From the NCBI RefSeq assembly GCF_900104065.1, contig NZ_FNLC01000002.1, positions 478,995-542,994 of the forward strand: DNA of 64,000 nucleotides. The letters run 5' to 3'. Both the position numbers and the translations under genes were made by a program. Shown here in pieces: positions 54,556-63,576 of this stretch. Every line of letters begins with the position of its first letter. The stretch's first letter is position 1. Under the pieces are notes generated by a model that did not search any database, was not told the origin of the DNA, and saw only the letters and a list, made by a program, of their open reading frames with translations. The stretch comes from Natronobacterium texcoconense (GTDB lineage Archaea; Halobacteriota; Halobacteria; Halobacteriales; Natrialbaceae).

Positions 54556-55359
54556 TCACTCCACGACGTGATCGTCCGCTCGCTCGGGTTCGGAGTAGGT
54601 GGCGTGTAACTCGAGTTCGTTCGCCGCCGCGAGCAACAGGTCGGGGATGGTCTCCCGGAACCGCTCGCCGGTCAGCCGGTGGGAAGGCCCCGCGACGACG
54701 AGCGCGCCGAGGAGGTCGTCGCCCCGTTCGACCGGCACCGCGACGCCGTTGAGTCCGTCGACGTGTTCCTCGCGATTGAACGCGACGCCACGGTCGCGGA
54801 CCCCCTCGAGTTCCTCGTAGAACCGGTCGCGGTCGGTAATCGTCTGCTCGGTCAGCGCCGGCAGCCCCCACCGATCGAGGATCTGGTCGACGCGCTCTCT
54901 CGAGTACGTCGAGAGGATTGCCTTCCCTGCCGACGAGCAGTGGAGGTGGATCTGTCGACCGACGCCGAAGCCGGCACTGACGCCCTTGCTGCCGGTCTCG
55001 ACGTGGACGTAGATGCCGAGGCCGTGATCCTCGACGACGAACTGCGATCGCTCCTCGGTTTCCTCGGCCAGCGTCCGGACCTGTCGTCGGCTCATTTCGT
55101 AGGCAGGGTCTCTCGTCCGGGCGCTCTGGCCCAGCCGGAGGAATCGCAGTCCGAGCTGGTAGCGCTCGCCATCGCGGGAGACGTACCGCAGTTCGGCGAG
55201 CGTCTGCAGGTGGCGATACGTCGTGCTCTCGGCCATCTCGAGGTGGTCGGCGATCTCGGAGAGTCGCGAGGGGCCGAGTTCCTGCAGCGCGTGAAGCACC
55301 TCGAAGCTCGTTCGGGTTCCCCTGAGCCCGGCCCCTTCGCGCCCGTTGTTCCCGTCCAT
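54556..55359 (-). CDS. IclR-family transcriptional regulator
   Basis: A 267-residue protein. HTH residues ~15-75 (SFEVLHALQELGPSRLSEIADHLEMAESTTYRHLQTLAELRYV); effector domain with SQFVVEDHGLGIYVHVETGSKGV and IHLHCSSAGKAILSTY. It is followed on the same strand by the two dehydratase genes and probably senses a pathway acid. 278 bases of intergenic DNA (55360-55637) lie upstream, with no gene visible. Confidence 0.88.
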   Translation of the reverse strand: MDGNNGREGAGLRGTRTSFEVLHALQELGPSRLSEIADHLEMAESTTYRHLQTLAELRYVSRDGERYQLGLRFLRLGQSARTRDPAYEMSRRQVRTLAEETEERSQFVVEDHGLGIYVHVETGSKGVSAGFGVGRQIHLHCSSAGKAILSTYSRERVDQILDRWGLPALTEQTITDRDRFYEELEGVRDRGVAFNREEHVDGLNGVAVPVERGDDLLGALVVAGPSHRLTGERFRETIPDLLLAAANELELHATYSEPERADDHVVE

Positions 55360-55637
55360 ACGCCCAGTACCACCACGATCGGGTTAAGTAATTCCGCGCT
55401 GTGAAATCGACCGGTCGCCGGTCGGTCCGTCGTCGTCGATCCTCCGGTCGGTTCGGTCGCTTCGTCTCCGATTCCGCTGTCCGGAGGATTAGCGGGAGGT
55501 AACCCGTCCGATATCGTTCGTTATTACGGGTGTACGTGTGTAAATCGGAAGCAAACCGGTCGGTGGTTCCGACATCGCCGGCACGCCGACTCGAGCAGGC
55601 CGAACGACGAGAAGGAGAACATTCCGGAGAGCGGAAT

Positions 55638-57119
55638 TCAGGCGTCCGGCCAGCGTTCGATGTAGACCGTCTCGTCGGTGTAGAAGTGGATCATGTCCTC
55701 GCCCTGGGCGTGGAGGTCACCGAAGAACGAGGCTTTCCGGCCGCCGAAGTGGAAGAACGGCATCGGCGCGGCGGTGCCGGCGTTGACGGCGAGATTGCCG
55801 ACCTCAGCCCGGTGGCGGAACGTGCGAGCGTCCGCACCCCGGCCGGTGAACAGGCTGGCCGCGTTCCCGTACTCGCTGTCGTTGACCCGCTCTATCGCGT
55901 CGCCGACGCCGTCGACGGCTGCGAGCGCGACGACAGGTCCGAAAATTTCCTCGCGTGCAATCTGCATTTCGGGCGTCACGTCGCCGAAGACGGTCGGGCC
56001 GAGGAAGTTACCATCCTCGTACCCGTCTGGGGAGACCTCACTCCCGTCGAGCAGGAGTTCTGCACCCTCTTCGATGCCGCTGTCGACGTACTCGCGGACC
56101 CGTTGCTCGTGGTCGGGCGTCACGAGCGCCCCGATATCGGTCTCCTCCTCGAGGCCGTAGCCGACAGTCTGCGCTCGCGCTTCCTCGACGACGAGGTCGG
56201 TAAACTCGTCGTACACGGACCGCTCGACGAGGACGACGTCGTTCGCGAGACAGCGCTCGCCGGCACAGGCGAACGACGACCCGACCGTCTTCTCGGCCGC
56301 GAACTCGAGGTCGGCTGTCTCCGTGACGACGACGTGGTTCTTCGCGCCGCCCTGGGCCTGGACGCGTTTGCCGTGGGCGGCCGCGGTCTCGTAGACGTGT
56401 TTCGCGACGGGCGTGCTCCCGACGAACGAGACGCCCGCGACGTCGTCGTGTGCGAGTAAGGTGTTGACCGTCTCGGGCCCGCCGTTGACCAGCTGGACGA
56501 CGCCGTCGGGGAAGCCGGCTTCGTCGATCAGTTCGAACAGTCGCTGGGGGACGAGCGGATCCTGCTCGCTGGGCTTCAGGACGAAGCTGTTGCCGGTCGC
56601 GACGGCGTACGGCAGGAACCACAGGGGAATCATCCCCGGGAAGTTGAACGGCGTGATCGCGGCGAACACGCCCAGCGGCTTGCGGACCGCGCTCTCGTCG
56701 ATCCCAGGCGCGGCGTTCAGCAGCGTCCCGCCCTGCATCATCGAGGGAATTCCGCAGGCGACCTCGACGTTCTCGATCCCCCGCCGGAGTTCGCCACGAG
56801 CCTCCGCGAGCGTCTTCCCGTGGTCTCGGACGAGGATCTCGGCCAGTTCCTCCTGGTGGTCCTCGAGCAGTCCCTTGAGTTCGAACAGCGGTTGAATCCG
56901 TTCCTCGACGGGGCGAGTCGACCAATCGGCGAAGGCTTCGTCCCCCTTCTCGACGACCCGGTCGACGTCCGCTGGCGAGCTAAAGGGCACGGTCGCGAGT
57001 CGGTCGCCGGTCGCCGGATCGACGACGTCCCGTTCGTCCGTTCCCGACGGTCGCCGCCACTCCCCGTCGACGTAGTTCCGTACCTCGTCGGCCTCGGAGA
57101 GCGCCTCGAGCTGTATCAT
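55638..57119 (-). CDS. CoA-acylating methylmalonate/malonate-semialdehyde dehydrogenase
   Basis: A 493-residue aldehyde dehydrogenase. The nucleophile is Cys290 in CAGERCLAN. The segment QAQGGAKNH, in place of the LGGK-with-Glu motif of ordinary aldehyde dehydrogenases, marks the CoA-dependent methylmalonate-semialdehyde class. It turns malonate semialdehyde into acetyl-CoA (or the methyl form into propionyl-CoA) with CO2 and NADH. It is divergent from a class III aminotransferase gene that could make its substrate. Confidence 0.9.
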   Translation of the reverse strand: MIQLEALSEADEVRNYVDGEWRRPSGTDERDVVDPATGDRLATVPFSSPADVDRVVEKGDEAFADWSTRPVEERIQPLFELKGLLEDHQEELAEILVRDHGKTLAEARGELRRGIENVEVACGIPSMMQGGTLLNAAPGIDESAVRKPLGVFAAITPFNFPGMIPLWFLPYAVATGNSFVLKPSEQDPLVPQRLFELIDEAGFPDGVVQLVNGGPETVNTLLAHDDVAGVSFVGSTPVAKHVYETAAAHGKRVQAQGGAKNHVVVTETADLEFAAEKTVGSSFACAGERCLANDVVLVERSVYDEFTDLVVEEARAQTVGYGLEEETDIGALVTPDHEQRVREYVDSGIEEGAELLLDGSEVSPDGYEDGNFLGPTVFGDVTPEMQIAREEIFGPVVALAAVDGVGDAIERVNDSEYGNAASLFTGRGADARTFRHRAEVGNLAVNAGTAAPMPFFHFGGRKASFFGDLHAQGEDMIHFYTDETVYIERWPDA

Positions 57120-57279
57120 GCGGTATGGTACATCGAACCATGAAATAAGAGTTTGGAACGGTCGGCTGTCGTCTTCGATTTCGTCGGTTCAGTGAAACCG
57201 TGCAGCGAGGGCTGGAGGGGTGAACAATGCCGTTCTCACAAACTGTTATTGGCCTGGCCGTTGCGTGTTACTCGTACCC

Positions 57280-58587
57280 ATGCAGGCCTCCGACGACGCG
57301 ACTATCCCACACTGGTACGATCCGGATCGACCACCGGTGTCGATCACGGACGGCGACGGCGTCCACGTGACCGACGACGAGGGCACCCAGTACCTGGACT
57401 TCCTCTCACAGCTATATTGCGTCAACGCCGGCCACGGCAACCAGCGGATCGTCGACGCGATGACCGAACAGTTAGAGCGAGTCCAGTACGTCTCGCCGTC
57501 GAAACGTACCCCGGCTCGAGCGGAACTCGCCGAGGAACTGCGATCGATCGCGCCCGGGTCGCTCTCGGACGTCGTCTTCTCGGTGTCCGGCAGCGAGGCC
57601 AACGAACTGGCGATGCAGTTCGCCCGCGAGTACACGGGCGCGTCGAAAATTCTCACACGCTGGCAGTCCTACCACGGCTCGACGTACGCCGCGGGCGCGC
57701 TGACCGGTGACCCCGAGACGCGCAACGCCGTCGAGTCCCACGCCGCGACCACCGGCGTGACGAAGTTCTTGCCGCCGCTGTCGTATCGCTCGCCGTTCGA
57801 CGCCGACTCACCCGAGGAACTCGCGGAGAAGGCGGCCAACCACCTCGAGTACGTCATCCGAAACGAGGGACCGGACAGCATCGCGGCCATCGTCATGGAG
57901 CCGATTGCTGGGACCAGCGGCGCTTACACCGTACCGCCGGGCTACTTCCAGCGAGTGCGCGAACTCTGTGACGAGTACGACATCCTGCTCGTCGCGGACG
58001 AGGTCATCGCCGGGTTCGGTCGCTGTGGCGACTGGTTTGGCATCGACACCGAAGGAGTCGAACCGGACATGATCACCTTCGCGAAGGCAGTAACGAGCGG
58101 CTACGCGCCGCTTGCCGGGGTCATCGCCAAGCCGGAGATCACGACGGACCTCCGCGAGGACGGGTTCCCGCTCGGCCAGACCTTCGGCGGGCATCCGGTG
58201 GCCTGTGCCGCCGCCACCGCCGCGATAGAGGAGTACCGCGACGGACTCATCGAGAACGTCCGGGAACACGAGGCGACGTTCGAGGCAGCGCTGGCGACGC
58301 TCGAGGAAGAGCACGACGTCGTCGGCACCGTCCGGGGGCGCGGGTTCCACTGGGGCGTCGAGTTCGCAGATCCCGAGACGGACGAACCGTTCCTCGATCC
58401 GTGGACCGAGGACGGACACAACCCCGTCAACGACGTCATCGCCGGGGCTGCCGACCGCGGCGTGCTGGTCGGCAGCGGCCGGCCCACGACGCAGATCGTG
58501 CTCTCGCCGCCGTTGCTCGCCGGCGAGGACGAGATCGTGACGGCCGTCGACGCGGTGAGCGAGGCGATCGACGACGCGTTCGAATAG
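57280..58587 (+). CDS. class III (omega) aminotransferase
   Basis: A 435-residue PLP enzyme. Asp240 in LLVADEVIAGFGR contacts the PLP ring, and Lys269 in ITFAKAVTSGYAPLAGV forms the Schiff base. GSEANELAMQFAREYTG and GQTFGGHPVACAAA are typical. Relatives move amino groups from beta-alanine or similar omega-amino acids to pyruvate. With the adjacent semialdehyde dehydrogenase it makes a two-step route to acetyl-CoA. Start at 57280 from the usual N-terminal pattern. Confidence 0.88.
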   Translation: MQASDDATIPHWYDPDRPPVSITDGDGVHVTDDEGTQYLDFLSQLYCVNAGHGNQRIVDAMTEQLERVQYVSPSKRTPARAELAEELRSIAPGSLSDVVFSVSGSEANELAMQFAREYTGASKILTRWQSYHGSTYAAGALTGDPETRNAVESHAATTGVTKFLPPLSYRSPFDADSPEELAEKAANHLEYVIRNEGPDSIAAIVMEPIAGTSGAYTVPPGYFQRVRELCDEYDILLVADEVIAGFGRCGDWFGIDTEGVEPDMITFAKAVTSGYAPLAGVIAKPEITTDLREDGFPLGQTFGGHPVACAAATAAIEEYRDGLIENVREHEATFEAALATLEEEHDVVGTVRGRGFHWGVEFADPETDEPFLDPWTEDGHNPVNDVIAGAADRGVLVGSGRPTTQIVLSPPLLAGEDEIVTAVDAVSEAIDDAFE

Positions 58588-58730
58588 CGTTCGAACGGTC
58601 CGCGTCGGGGCCACGACGTTTGATTTACTGGCGCGACAGCGACGCTTGATTTACGGCAGCCAGTCCGAGAGTTCGCGAGTTACCGCAACGTCAACTTTTT
58701 TGCCCTTCTCGTCGGGGATTACGGACGAAT

Positions 58731-59519
58731 ATGGATCTACAGATCGACGGCAACGCGGCGCTGGTAACGGCGTCATCGAGCGGTCTCGGCAAGGCATCCG
58801 CGAAAGCACTCGCGCGCGAGGGGGTCAACGTCGTCGTCAACGGTCGCGACGAGGATCGACTCGAGGACGCGAAAGCGGAGATAGAAGACGTCGCGACGGG
58901 CAAGGTCGTCACCCAGCAGGGCGACCTGACGGACGAGGACGACGTCGAACGGCTGGTCGAGACGACCGTCGACGAGTTCGGCGGACTCGACCACCTCGTC
59001 ACCAGCGCAGGCGGGCCGCCATCGGGCCCGTTCCTCGAGACCGACGACGAGGACTGGTACGAGGCCTACGACCTGCTCGTGATGAGTGTCGTCCGGCTGG
59101 CACGCGAGGCCGAACCCTACCTGAAAGAGAGTGATCACGGGACGATCGTCAACATCACCTCTCGCAGCGTCAAGGAAGCCATCGACAGCCTCGTACTCTC
59201 GAACTCCGTCCGGATGAGCGTCATCGGCCTCGAGAAGACGCTCTCGAAGGAGTTCGCGCCCGACGTTCGGACGAACGCCGTCCTGCCCGGACCCCACGAG
59301 ACGGCTCGCATCGAGAACCTCGTCGAACAGGCGGTCGAGCGCGGTGATTACGACTCCTACGAAGAGGGACTCGACGACTGGGCGGGTAACCCGCTCGAGC
59401 GCGTCGGCGATCCGATGGAACTGGGTAACACCGTCGCGTTCCTCTCGTCGCCCGCGTCGGGGTTCATCAACGGCGAGAGCGTCCTGATCGACGGCGGCTC
59501 CACGGGGGCGAACCTATGA
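58731..59519 (+). CDS. SDR-family oxidoreductase with altered active site
   Basis: A 262-residue Rossmann protein. The cofactor loop is VTASSSGLGKASAKALA and NGRDEDR suggests NADP preference. Ser144 (NITSRS) is kept, but the expected Tyr-x3-Lys is Ser157 and Arg161 (VLSNSVRMS). LSN-x2-R variants occur in other SDR proteins of this kind, so this is probably a subgroup trait. It heads a three-gene operon with cupin and FAH genes, fitting a keto-deoxy-sugar-acid dehydrogenase. Confidence 0.85.
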   Translation: MDLQIDGNAALVTASSSGLGKASAKALAREGVNVVVNGRDEDRLEDAKAEIEDVATGKVVTQQGDLTDEDDVERLVETTVDEFGGLDHLVTSAGGPPSGPFLETDDEDWYEAYDLLVMSVVRLAREAEPYLKESDHGTIVNITSRSVKEAIDSLVLSNSVRMSVIGLEKTLSKEFAPDVRTNAVLPGPHETARIENLVEQAVERGDYDSYEEGLDDWAGNPLERVGDPMELGNTVAFLSSPASGFINGESVLIDGGSTGANL

Positions 59520-59863
59520 AACCCGTCGAGTTCGACGACGCGGAGACCTACGAACCCGACGAGGGGTGGCAACGCCGCGCGCTCGCCGGCAGCGACCAGT
59601 TCAGCTTCGAGTGGTTCGAGAAGCCGCCGGGCCACAGTTCCCCGATGCACTCCCACGAGAACGAGCAGGTGTGTCTCTGTCTCGAGGGCGAACTCACAGT
59701 CACCACCGAGGACGGCGACGCCGTCACCCTCGAGAAGTACGATTCGGTACTGCTCGAGTCGGACGAACCCCACAAGGTCGAGAACACCGGCGACGAACTC
59801 GCCGTCGGGCTCGACGTGTTCGCGCCCGGCCGCTCCTTCGACTTCTGGACCGACCGAGAATGA
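59516..59863 (+). CDS. small cupin-domain protein
   Basis: A 115-residue single cupin. Motif 1 is SPMHSHENEQVCLCLEGE (His, His, Glu) and motif 2 is LESDEPHKVENTG (His), a standard metal site. Both its ends overlap neighbours by the ATGA pattern, so it is stoichiometric with the SDR and FAH proteins. It may be an isomerase, mutarotase or lyase in the same route. Confidence 0.88.
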   Translation: MKPVEFDDAETYEPDEGWQRRALAGSDQFSFEWFEKPPGHSSPMHSHENEQVCLCLEGELTVTTEDGDAVTLEKYDSVLLESDEPHKVENTGDELAVGLDVFAPGRSFDFWTDRE

Positions 59864-60684
59864 AGTACCTCGCACGCACCGCCGACGGCCGACCGCTGCT
59901 GGGCGACGACGAAGGGTACGTCCCGCTCTCCGCGGCCGTTCCCGACGCGAACGCCGTCGAGGACGTCCTCTCGCGAGCCGCGGCCGGAACGCTACCGGAC
60001 CTCGAGGACGTGCCGGCCGACCGTCTCGAGCCCGACCACGTCCGGTTCGGCCCGCCGCTCGAACGGTTCGGCAAACTCTGGGGTATCGGTCTGAACTACG
60101 AGGACCACGCCGGCGACCTCGGCGAGGACCGTCCGGAGGAGCCAGCGAGCTTCATGAAGCCCTCGACGGCCGTGATGGGTCCCGGCGGTCCGATCCGGCT
60201 GCCGCCGGCCGAGCAGAGCGACGGCGTCACGGCCGAGGCCGAACTCGCGGTCGTGATCGGCCGCGCGTGTCGCGACCTCGAGGACGAGTCGACCGTCGAC
60301 GACGTCGTCGCCGGCTACCTGCCGGTGATCGACATGACCGCGGAGGACATCCTCCAGCGGAATCCGCGATTCCTGACGCGAGCGAAGAGCTTCGACACGT
60401 TCCTCGTCGTCGGGTCGGCTATCGCCGTTCCCGAAGCGCCGCTGGATCTCGAGGAACTGTCGGTCAAGACGATCGTGAACGACGACGTCGCGGCCGAAAA
60501 CGAAGTCCGGAACATGCTGTTTCCGCCGCGAGAGATCGTCGCCTTCCACTCCCGCGTGATGGCACTCGAGCCCGGCGACCTGTTCAGCACAGGTACGCCC
60601 GGCGCGGAACCGATCGAACCCGGCGACCACGTCCGTGCCGAGGTCGAGCGAGTCGGGGCGGTCGAGGCACCTGTGGTTCGCTGA
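59860..60684 (+). CDS. fumarylacetoacetate hydrolase-family enzyme
   Basis: A 274-residue FAH-fold enzyme. GIGLNYEDHAGDLG, SFMKPSTAVMGPGGPI, the metal-binding EAELAVVIGRACRD and VIDMTAEDI blocks, and LFSTGTPGAE are present. In the diketo-hydrolase route for L-rhamnose or L-fucose, an FAH enzyme cleaves 2,4-diketo-3-deoxy acids to pyruvate and lactate; the partner SDR gene points that way. Other fates, such as decarboxylase or hydratase, remain possible. Confidence 0.88.
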   Translation: MKYLARTADGRPLLGDDEGYVPLSAAVPDANAVEDVLSRAAAGTLPDLEDVPADRLEPDHVRFGPPLERFGKLWGIGLNYEDHAGDLGEDRPEEPASFMKPSTAVMGPGGPIRLPPAEQSDGVTAEAELAVVIGRACRDLEDESTVDDVVAGYLPVIDMTAEDILQRNPRFLTRAKSFDTFLVVGSAIAVPEAPLDLEELSVKTIVNDDVAAENEVRNMLFPPREIVAFHSRVMALEPGDLFSTGTPGAEPIEPGDHVRAEVERVGAVEAPVVR

Positions 60685-60757
60685 GGTCGCCGCCGAAGCC
60701 CCGTTCTTCGGTCGGTGCGTACACTGAACTATCTGGGCCACGAACGCTCGAGACGAG

Positions 60758-60973
60758 ATGGCAGCGGACGACGACGGCCGAACCGGACTCGAGGTGTCGG
60801 GACAGCGAGACTGGTTTCGATTCGGCGTCTATATCGCGTTCCTGTACGCGGGGTTTACCCTCGTTATCCTCTACTTGCTCCAGTTCGACACGACCGTCGG
60901 TCTCGTCGTCGCCGTCGTCGGGAGTATCCTCTACGGGATCGGGATCATGGTGTACGTGCTGTATTTCACCTGA
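60758..60973 (+). CDS. small two-span membrane protein
   Basis: A 71-residue protein with spans at residues ~22-42 and ~46-68 (FGVYIAFLYAGFTLVILYLL and VGLVVAVVGSILYGIGIMVY). No family recognised. Confidence 0.55.
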   Translation: MAADDDGRTGLEVSGQRDWFRFGVYIAFLYAGFTLVILYLLQFDTTVGLVVAVVGSILYGIGIMVYVLYFT

Positions 60974-61009
60974 GGGGCTCCGGAATCGGTACGGGAACCG
61001 AGATATCGC

Positions 61010-61732
61010 TCAGCCCGACCGACTACCGTCGTTGTCGTCCGAAAACGTCGCGATATCGAGTCCGCCGTCCGGGGTGACGTAAACCCCGACACCTCTCGGG
61101 TCGTCGTGGACGGTCCACTCGAACGAGGTCGACTGCTGGTCGTTCAGGACGACGGCGAGTTCGTACGTCGTCCCGCTGGAGACGTCGAGCAACTGGGTGA
61201 AGCCCGTTTCGCTCGAGAGCGTATAGGCGTCGTCGAGCACTTTCTCGTCACTCGATTTCGTGGCTGGCGTAACGGTAAGCGCGACCTCGTGTTCGCCGTC
61301 GTCGAAGTTGAAAACCCGGACGGGATACTCCCCGTCGCCCCTAGTAGTTTCGACGTCGACGCGCTGGAATCGTTCGTCCGTGACCCGGTACGTTCGGGGA
61401 ACGCTGGCGTATTCGGAAGCTGTGGCCGGTCGAAGCAGCCCCTCGGTTTCGGTACTCCCGGAGCAACGAGAGACGACGTACAAACTCGAGTCCACCTCGC
61501 GGTCGAAACGGGCAGAGCACCGTACCGAGATGGAGGTCGGACTGTTTCCCTCGAGGATGGCGTTGTGATAGGCGGCCGTGTCGTACTCCTCGACAAAGTC
61601 GACGGCCGCCTCTCGCGTGAGTGGATCCGGGATCTTCGGGTATTCCTTCGAATCCGGCGAACTACTCAAGCATCCTGCCGTCGATAGCAGGAGCGCGGGG
61701 GCCGCTCCGGTGAGATACTGTCGCCGGTTCAT
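61010..61732 (-). CDS. exported lipoprotein of unknown function
   Basis: A 240-residue protein. NRRQYLTGAAPALLLSTAGC carries a Tat-type Arg pair and a lipobox. The mature part is beta-rich, with a repeated pattern of aromatic and acidic residues (VRVFNFDDGEHEVALTVTP, TTYELAVVLNDQQ). Start taken at the Met before the Arg pair; a Met four codons upstream is also possible. Confidence 0.7.
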   Translation of the reverse strand: MNRRQYLTGAAPALLLSTAGCLSSSPDSKEYPKIPDPLTREAAVDFVEEYDTAAYHNAILEGNSPTSISVRCSARFDREVDSSLYVVSRCSGSTETEGLLRPATASEYASVPRTYRVTDERFQRVDVETTRGDGEYPVRVFNFDDGEHEVALTVTPATKSSDEKVLDDAYTLSSETGFTQLLDVSSGTTYELAVVLNDQQSTSFEWTVHDDPRGVGVYVTPDGGLDIATFSDDNDGSRSG

Positions 61733-61814
61733 ATCACCACCCATTGTGTCGGCAGATAAATCTCTTCTCTCCGTTCGAAGCGCTTCGACCGGAGTCGGAA
61801 CTTCGATTCCGTGA

Positions 61815-62240
61815 TCAGTCGATCGCCGTCACCACTGGACAGTCCGCCGAGAGCAACACCGACTGGGTCACGCTGCCGAAGATCGCCTTGCCCGTCGGAC
61901 TCCGCTCGCGGCCGCTCACCACGATGAAATCCACGTCGAGGTCCGCGGCGGTGTCGACGATCGTCTCCGCGATATCACCGTGAGCCCGCCGTTTCGTCAC
62001 CGACGTCCCTGTCTCCTCGAGTTCAGCGAGAACCGCCGCTGCGTTCTCGGGGAACGATCCCTCCTCGTACAGTTCCTCGGAGCTAAAGTCTCCGCCTTCG
62101 TCGATCACGTCGACCTCTTTGACGACCTCGAGGGCGATTACCTCGAGGTCCGTGGGATCGCCGGGTAGCGATGCGACGACCTCCGCCGCTCGTTCAGTTC
62201 GCTGTTCGTCGAAGCCGACCGGGAGCAACACGCGAGTCAT
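61815..62240 (-). CDS. universal stress protein (UspA family)
   Basis: A 141-residue UspA protein. It starts TRVLLPVGFDEQRTERAAEVV. The ATP loop is replaced in part: VVSGRERSPTGKAIFGSVTQSVLLSADCPVV, where Gly-x2-Ser/Gly spacing remains close to the G-2x-G-9x-G(S/T) motif. It probably binds ATP or AMP. Start at 62240 matches the family N-terminus. Confidence 0.85.
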   Translation of the reverse strand: MTRVLLPVGFDEQRTERAAEVVASLPGDPTDLEVIALEVVKEVDVIDEGGDFSSEELYEEGSFPENAAAVLAELEETGTSVTKRRAHGDIAETIVDTAADLDVDFIVVSGRERSPTGKAIFGSVTQSVLLSADCPVVTAID

Positions 62241-62344
62241 GCTAGCCGCCACCACGACCTCGAACTTAAGCGTCGGTCCCGCCGCTCGACTCGAGCGTTC
62301 GAACCAGCAAAGCGTTTTAGCGTTCCGTCGAGACCACACGGTAA

Positions 62345-63541
62345 ATGAACCGACGGCTACGATGTTACGACTGCGGGGAGACGTTCGAGGTCGACGAGCG
62401 GAAACGCTGTGTCTGTGGCGAGCCGCTGTGGTTCGACGTCGATACAGCGGGGTTCGAGTGGCCCGACGAGGACTGGACAGCCGGAATGTGGCGGTACGTC
62501 GACGTTCTTCCGGTCTCCGAACCGATCGGTCCGACGCCCGGAACGACGCCGCTCGTCCGCGCCGAGGAACTCGAGGAGTACGCCGGCTGTCGACTCTCAC
62601 TCAAGCCCGAGGGACAGAACCCCACGGGCAGTTTCAAGGACCGGGGCACCGCCGTCGGCGTCAGCTACGCCGCGGCGACTGGCTACGACTGGATCGGTAC
62701 CGTCTCGCACGGCAACATGGCACTGAGCACGAGCGCCTACGCCGCGAGCGCGGGCCTCGAGGCGGCCGTCTTCGTCCCCGCCGACACCCCACCGGAGCGA
62801 CTCGAGTTGATCGCCCGCCACGACCCCCGTATCTTCCGGGTCGAGGGCGACTACGGGCAACTGTACGCGGACACGCTCGCGCTCGAGCACGGCAGCGATC
62901 TCGACGTCACCTTCGTCAACTCCGATACACCGTTGCGAGTGGCCGGCCAGAAGACGGTCGGCTACGAGATTCTCGAGGAGTTCGAGCCCGACGTACCGGA
63001 CGCGATCGTCCTGCCAGTCAGTAGCGGCGGCCACGCCAGCGGCATCTGGAAGGCGGTCCGGGAACTCGAGGATGCGGGCCTGCTCGAGGAGACGCCGCGA
63101 CTCTACTTCGTCCAGGCGGGGCCGTGCGATCCGATCGCGACGGCCTACCGTGAGGGTCGCGACGAGGTGACGCCGATCGATCCGGGAGAGACGATCGCCG
63201 TCTCGATCGCGAACAGCGATCCGCCGAGCGGCACCCGGACGCTGCGAGCGGCCCGCGAGACCGGCGGGGCGGTCGTTTCCGTCCCGGACGAGGCGACCCG
63301 TGAAGCGATGGATCGGCTGGCGACGACCGCTGGCCTCTCAGTCGAGCCCTCGAGCGCCGTCGCGCTCGCCGGCGTCCGGCAACTCTCCGAGTCCAGCAAA
63401 CTGGCACCCGATGACGACGTCGTCACGGTCCTCACGGGCTCGGGGTACAAGGAACGATACGACGTGGACGTCGACTCTCGGGCGCGGACGATCGATCTCG
63501 CAGATCTCGAGGACGAACTCGCCGCTGCAGTCGACGGCTGA
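62345..63541 (+). CDS. thrC: threonine synthase
   Basis: A 398-residue PLP enzyme that makes threonine from O-phosphohomoserine. An N-terminal zinc ribbon (Cys7, Cys10, Cys22, Cys24) is typical of archaeal forms. The PLP Lys98 lies in NPTGSFKDRG, and the phosphate-binding glycine loop in VSSGGHASG. TGSGYKE near the end matches the family. Haloarchaea often have more than one paralogue, so a related pyridoxal enzyme is possible. Confidence 0.88.
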   Translation: MNRRLRCYDCGETFEVDERKRCVCGEPLWFDVDTAGFEWPDEDWTAGMWRYVDVLPVSEPIGPTPGTTPLVRAEELEEYAGCRLSLKPEGQNPTGSFKDRGTAVGVSYAAATGYDWIGTVSHGNMALSTSAYAASAGLEAAVFVPADTPPERLELIARHDPRIFRVEGDYGQLYADTLALEHGSDLDVTFVNSDTPLRVAGQKTVGYEILEEFEPDVPDAIVLPVSSGGHASGIWKAVRELEDAGLLEETPRLYFVQAGPCDPIATAYREGRDEVTPIDPGETIAVSIANSDPPSGTRTLRAARETGGAVVSVPDEATREAMDRLATTAGLSVEPSSAVALAGVRQLSESSKLAPDDDVVTVLTGSGYKERYDVDVDSRARTIDLADLEDELAAAVDG

Positions 63542-63576
63542 ACGGCGTCTCGACTTCGCCATCTAACGACGGCCGA

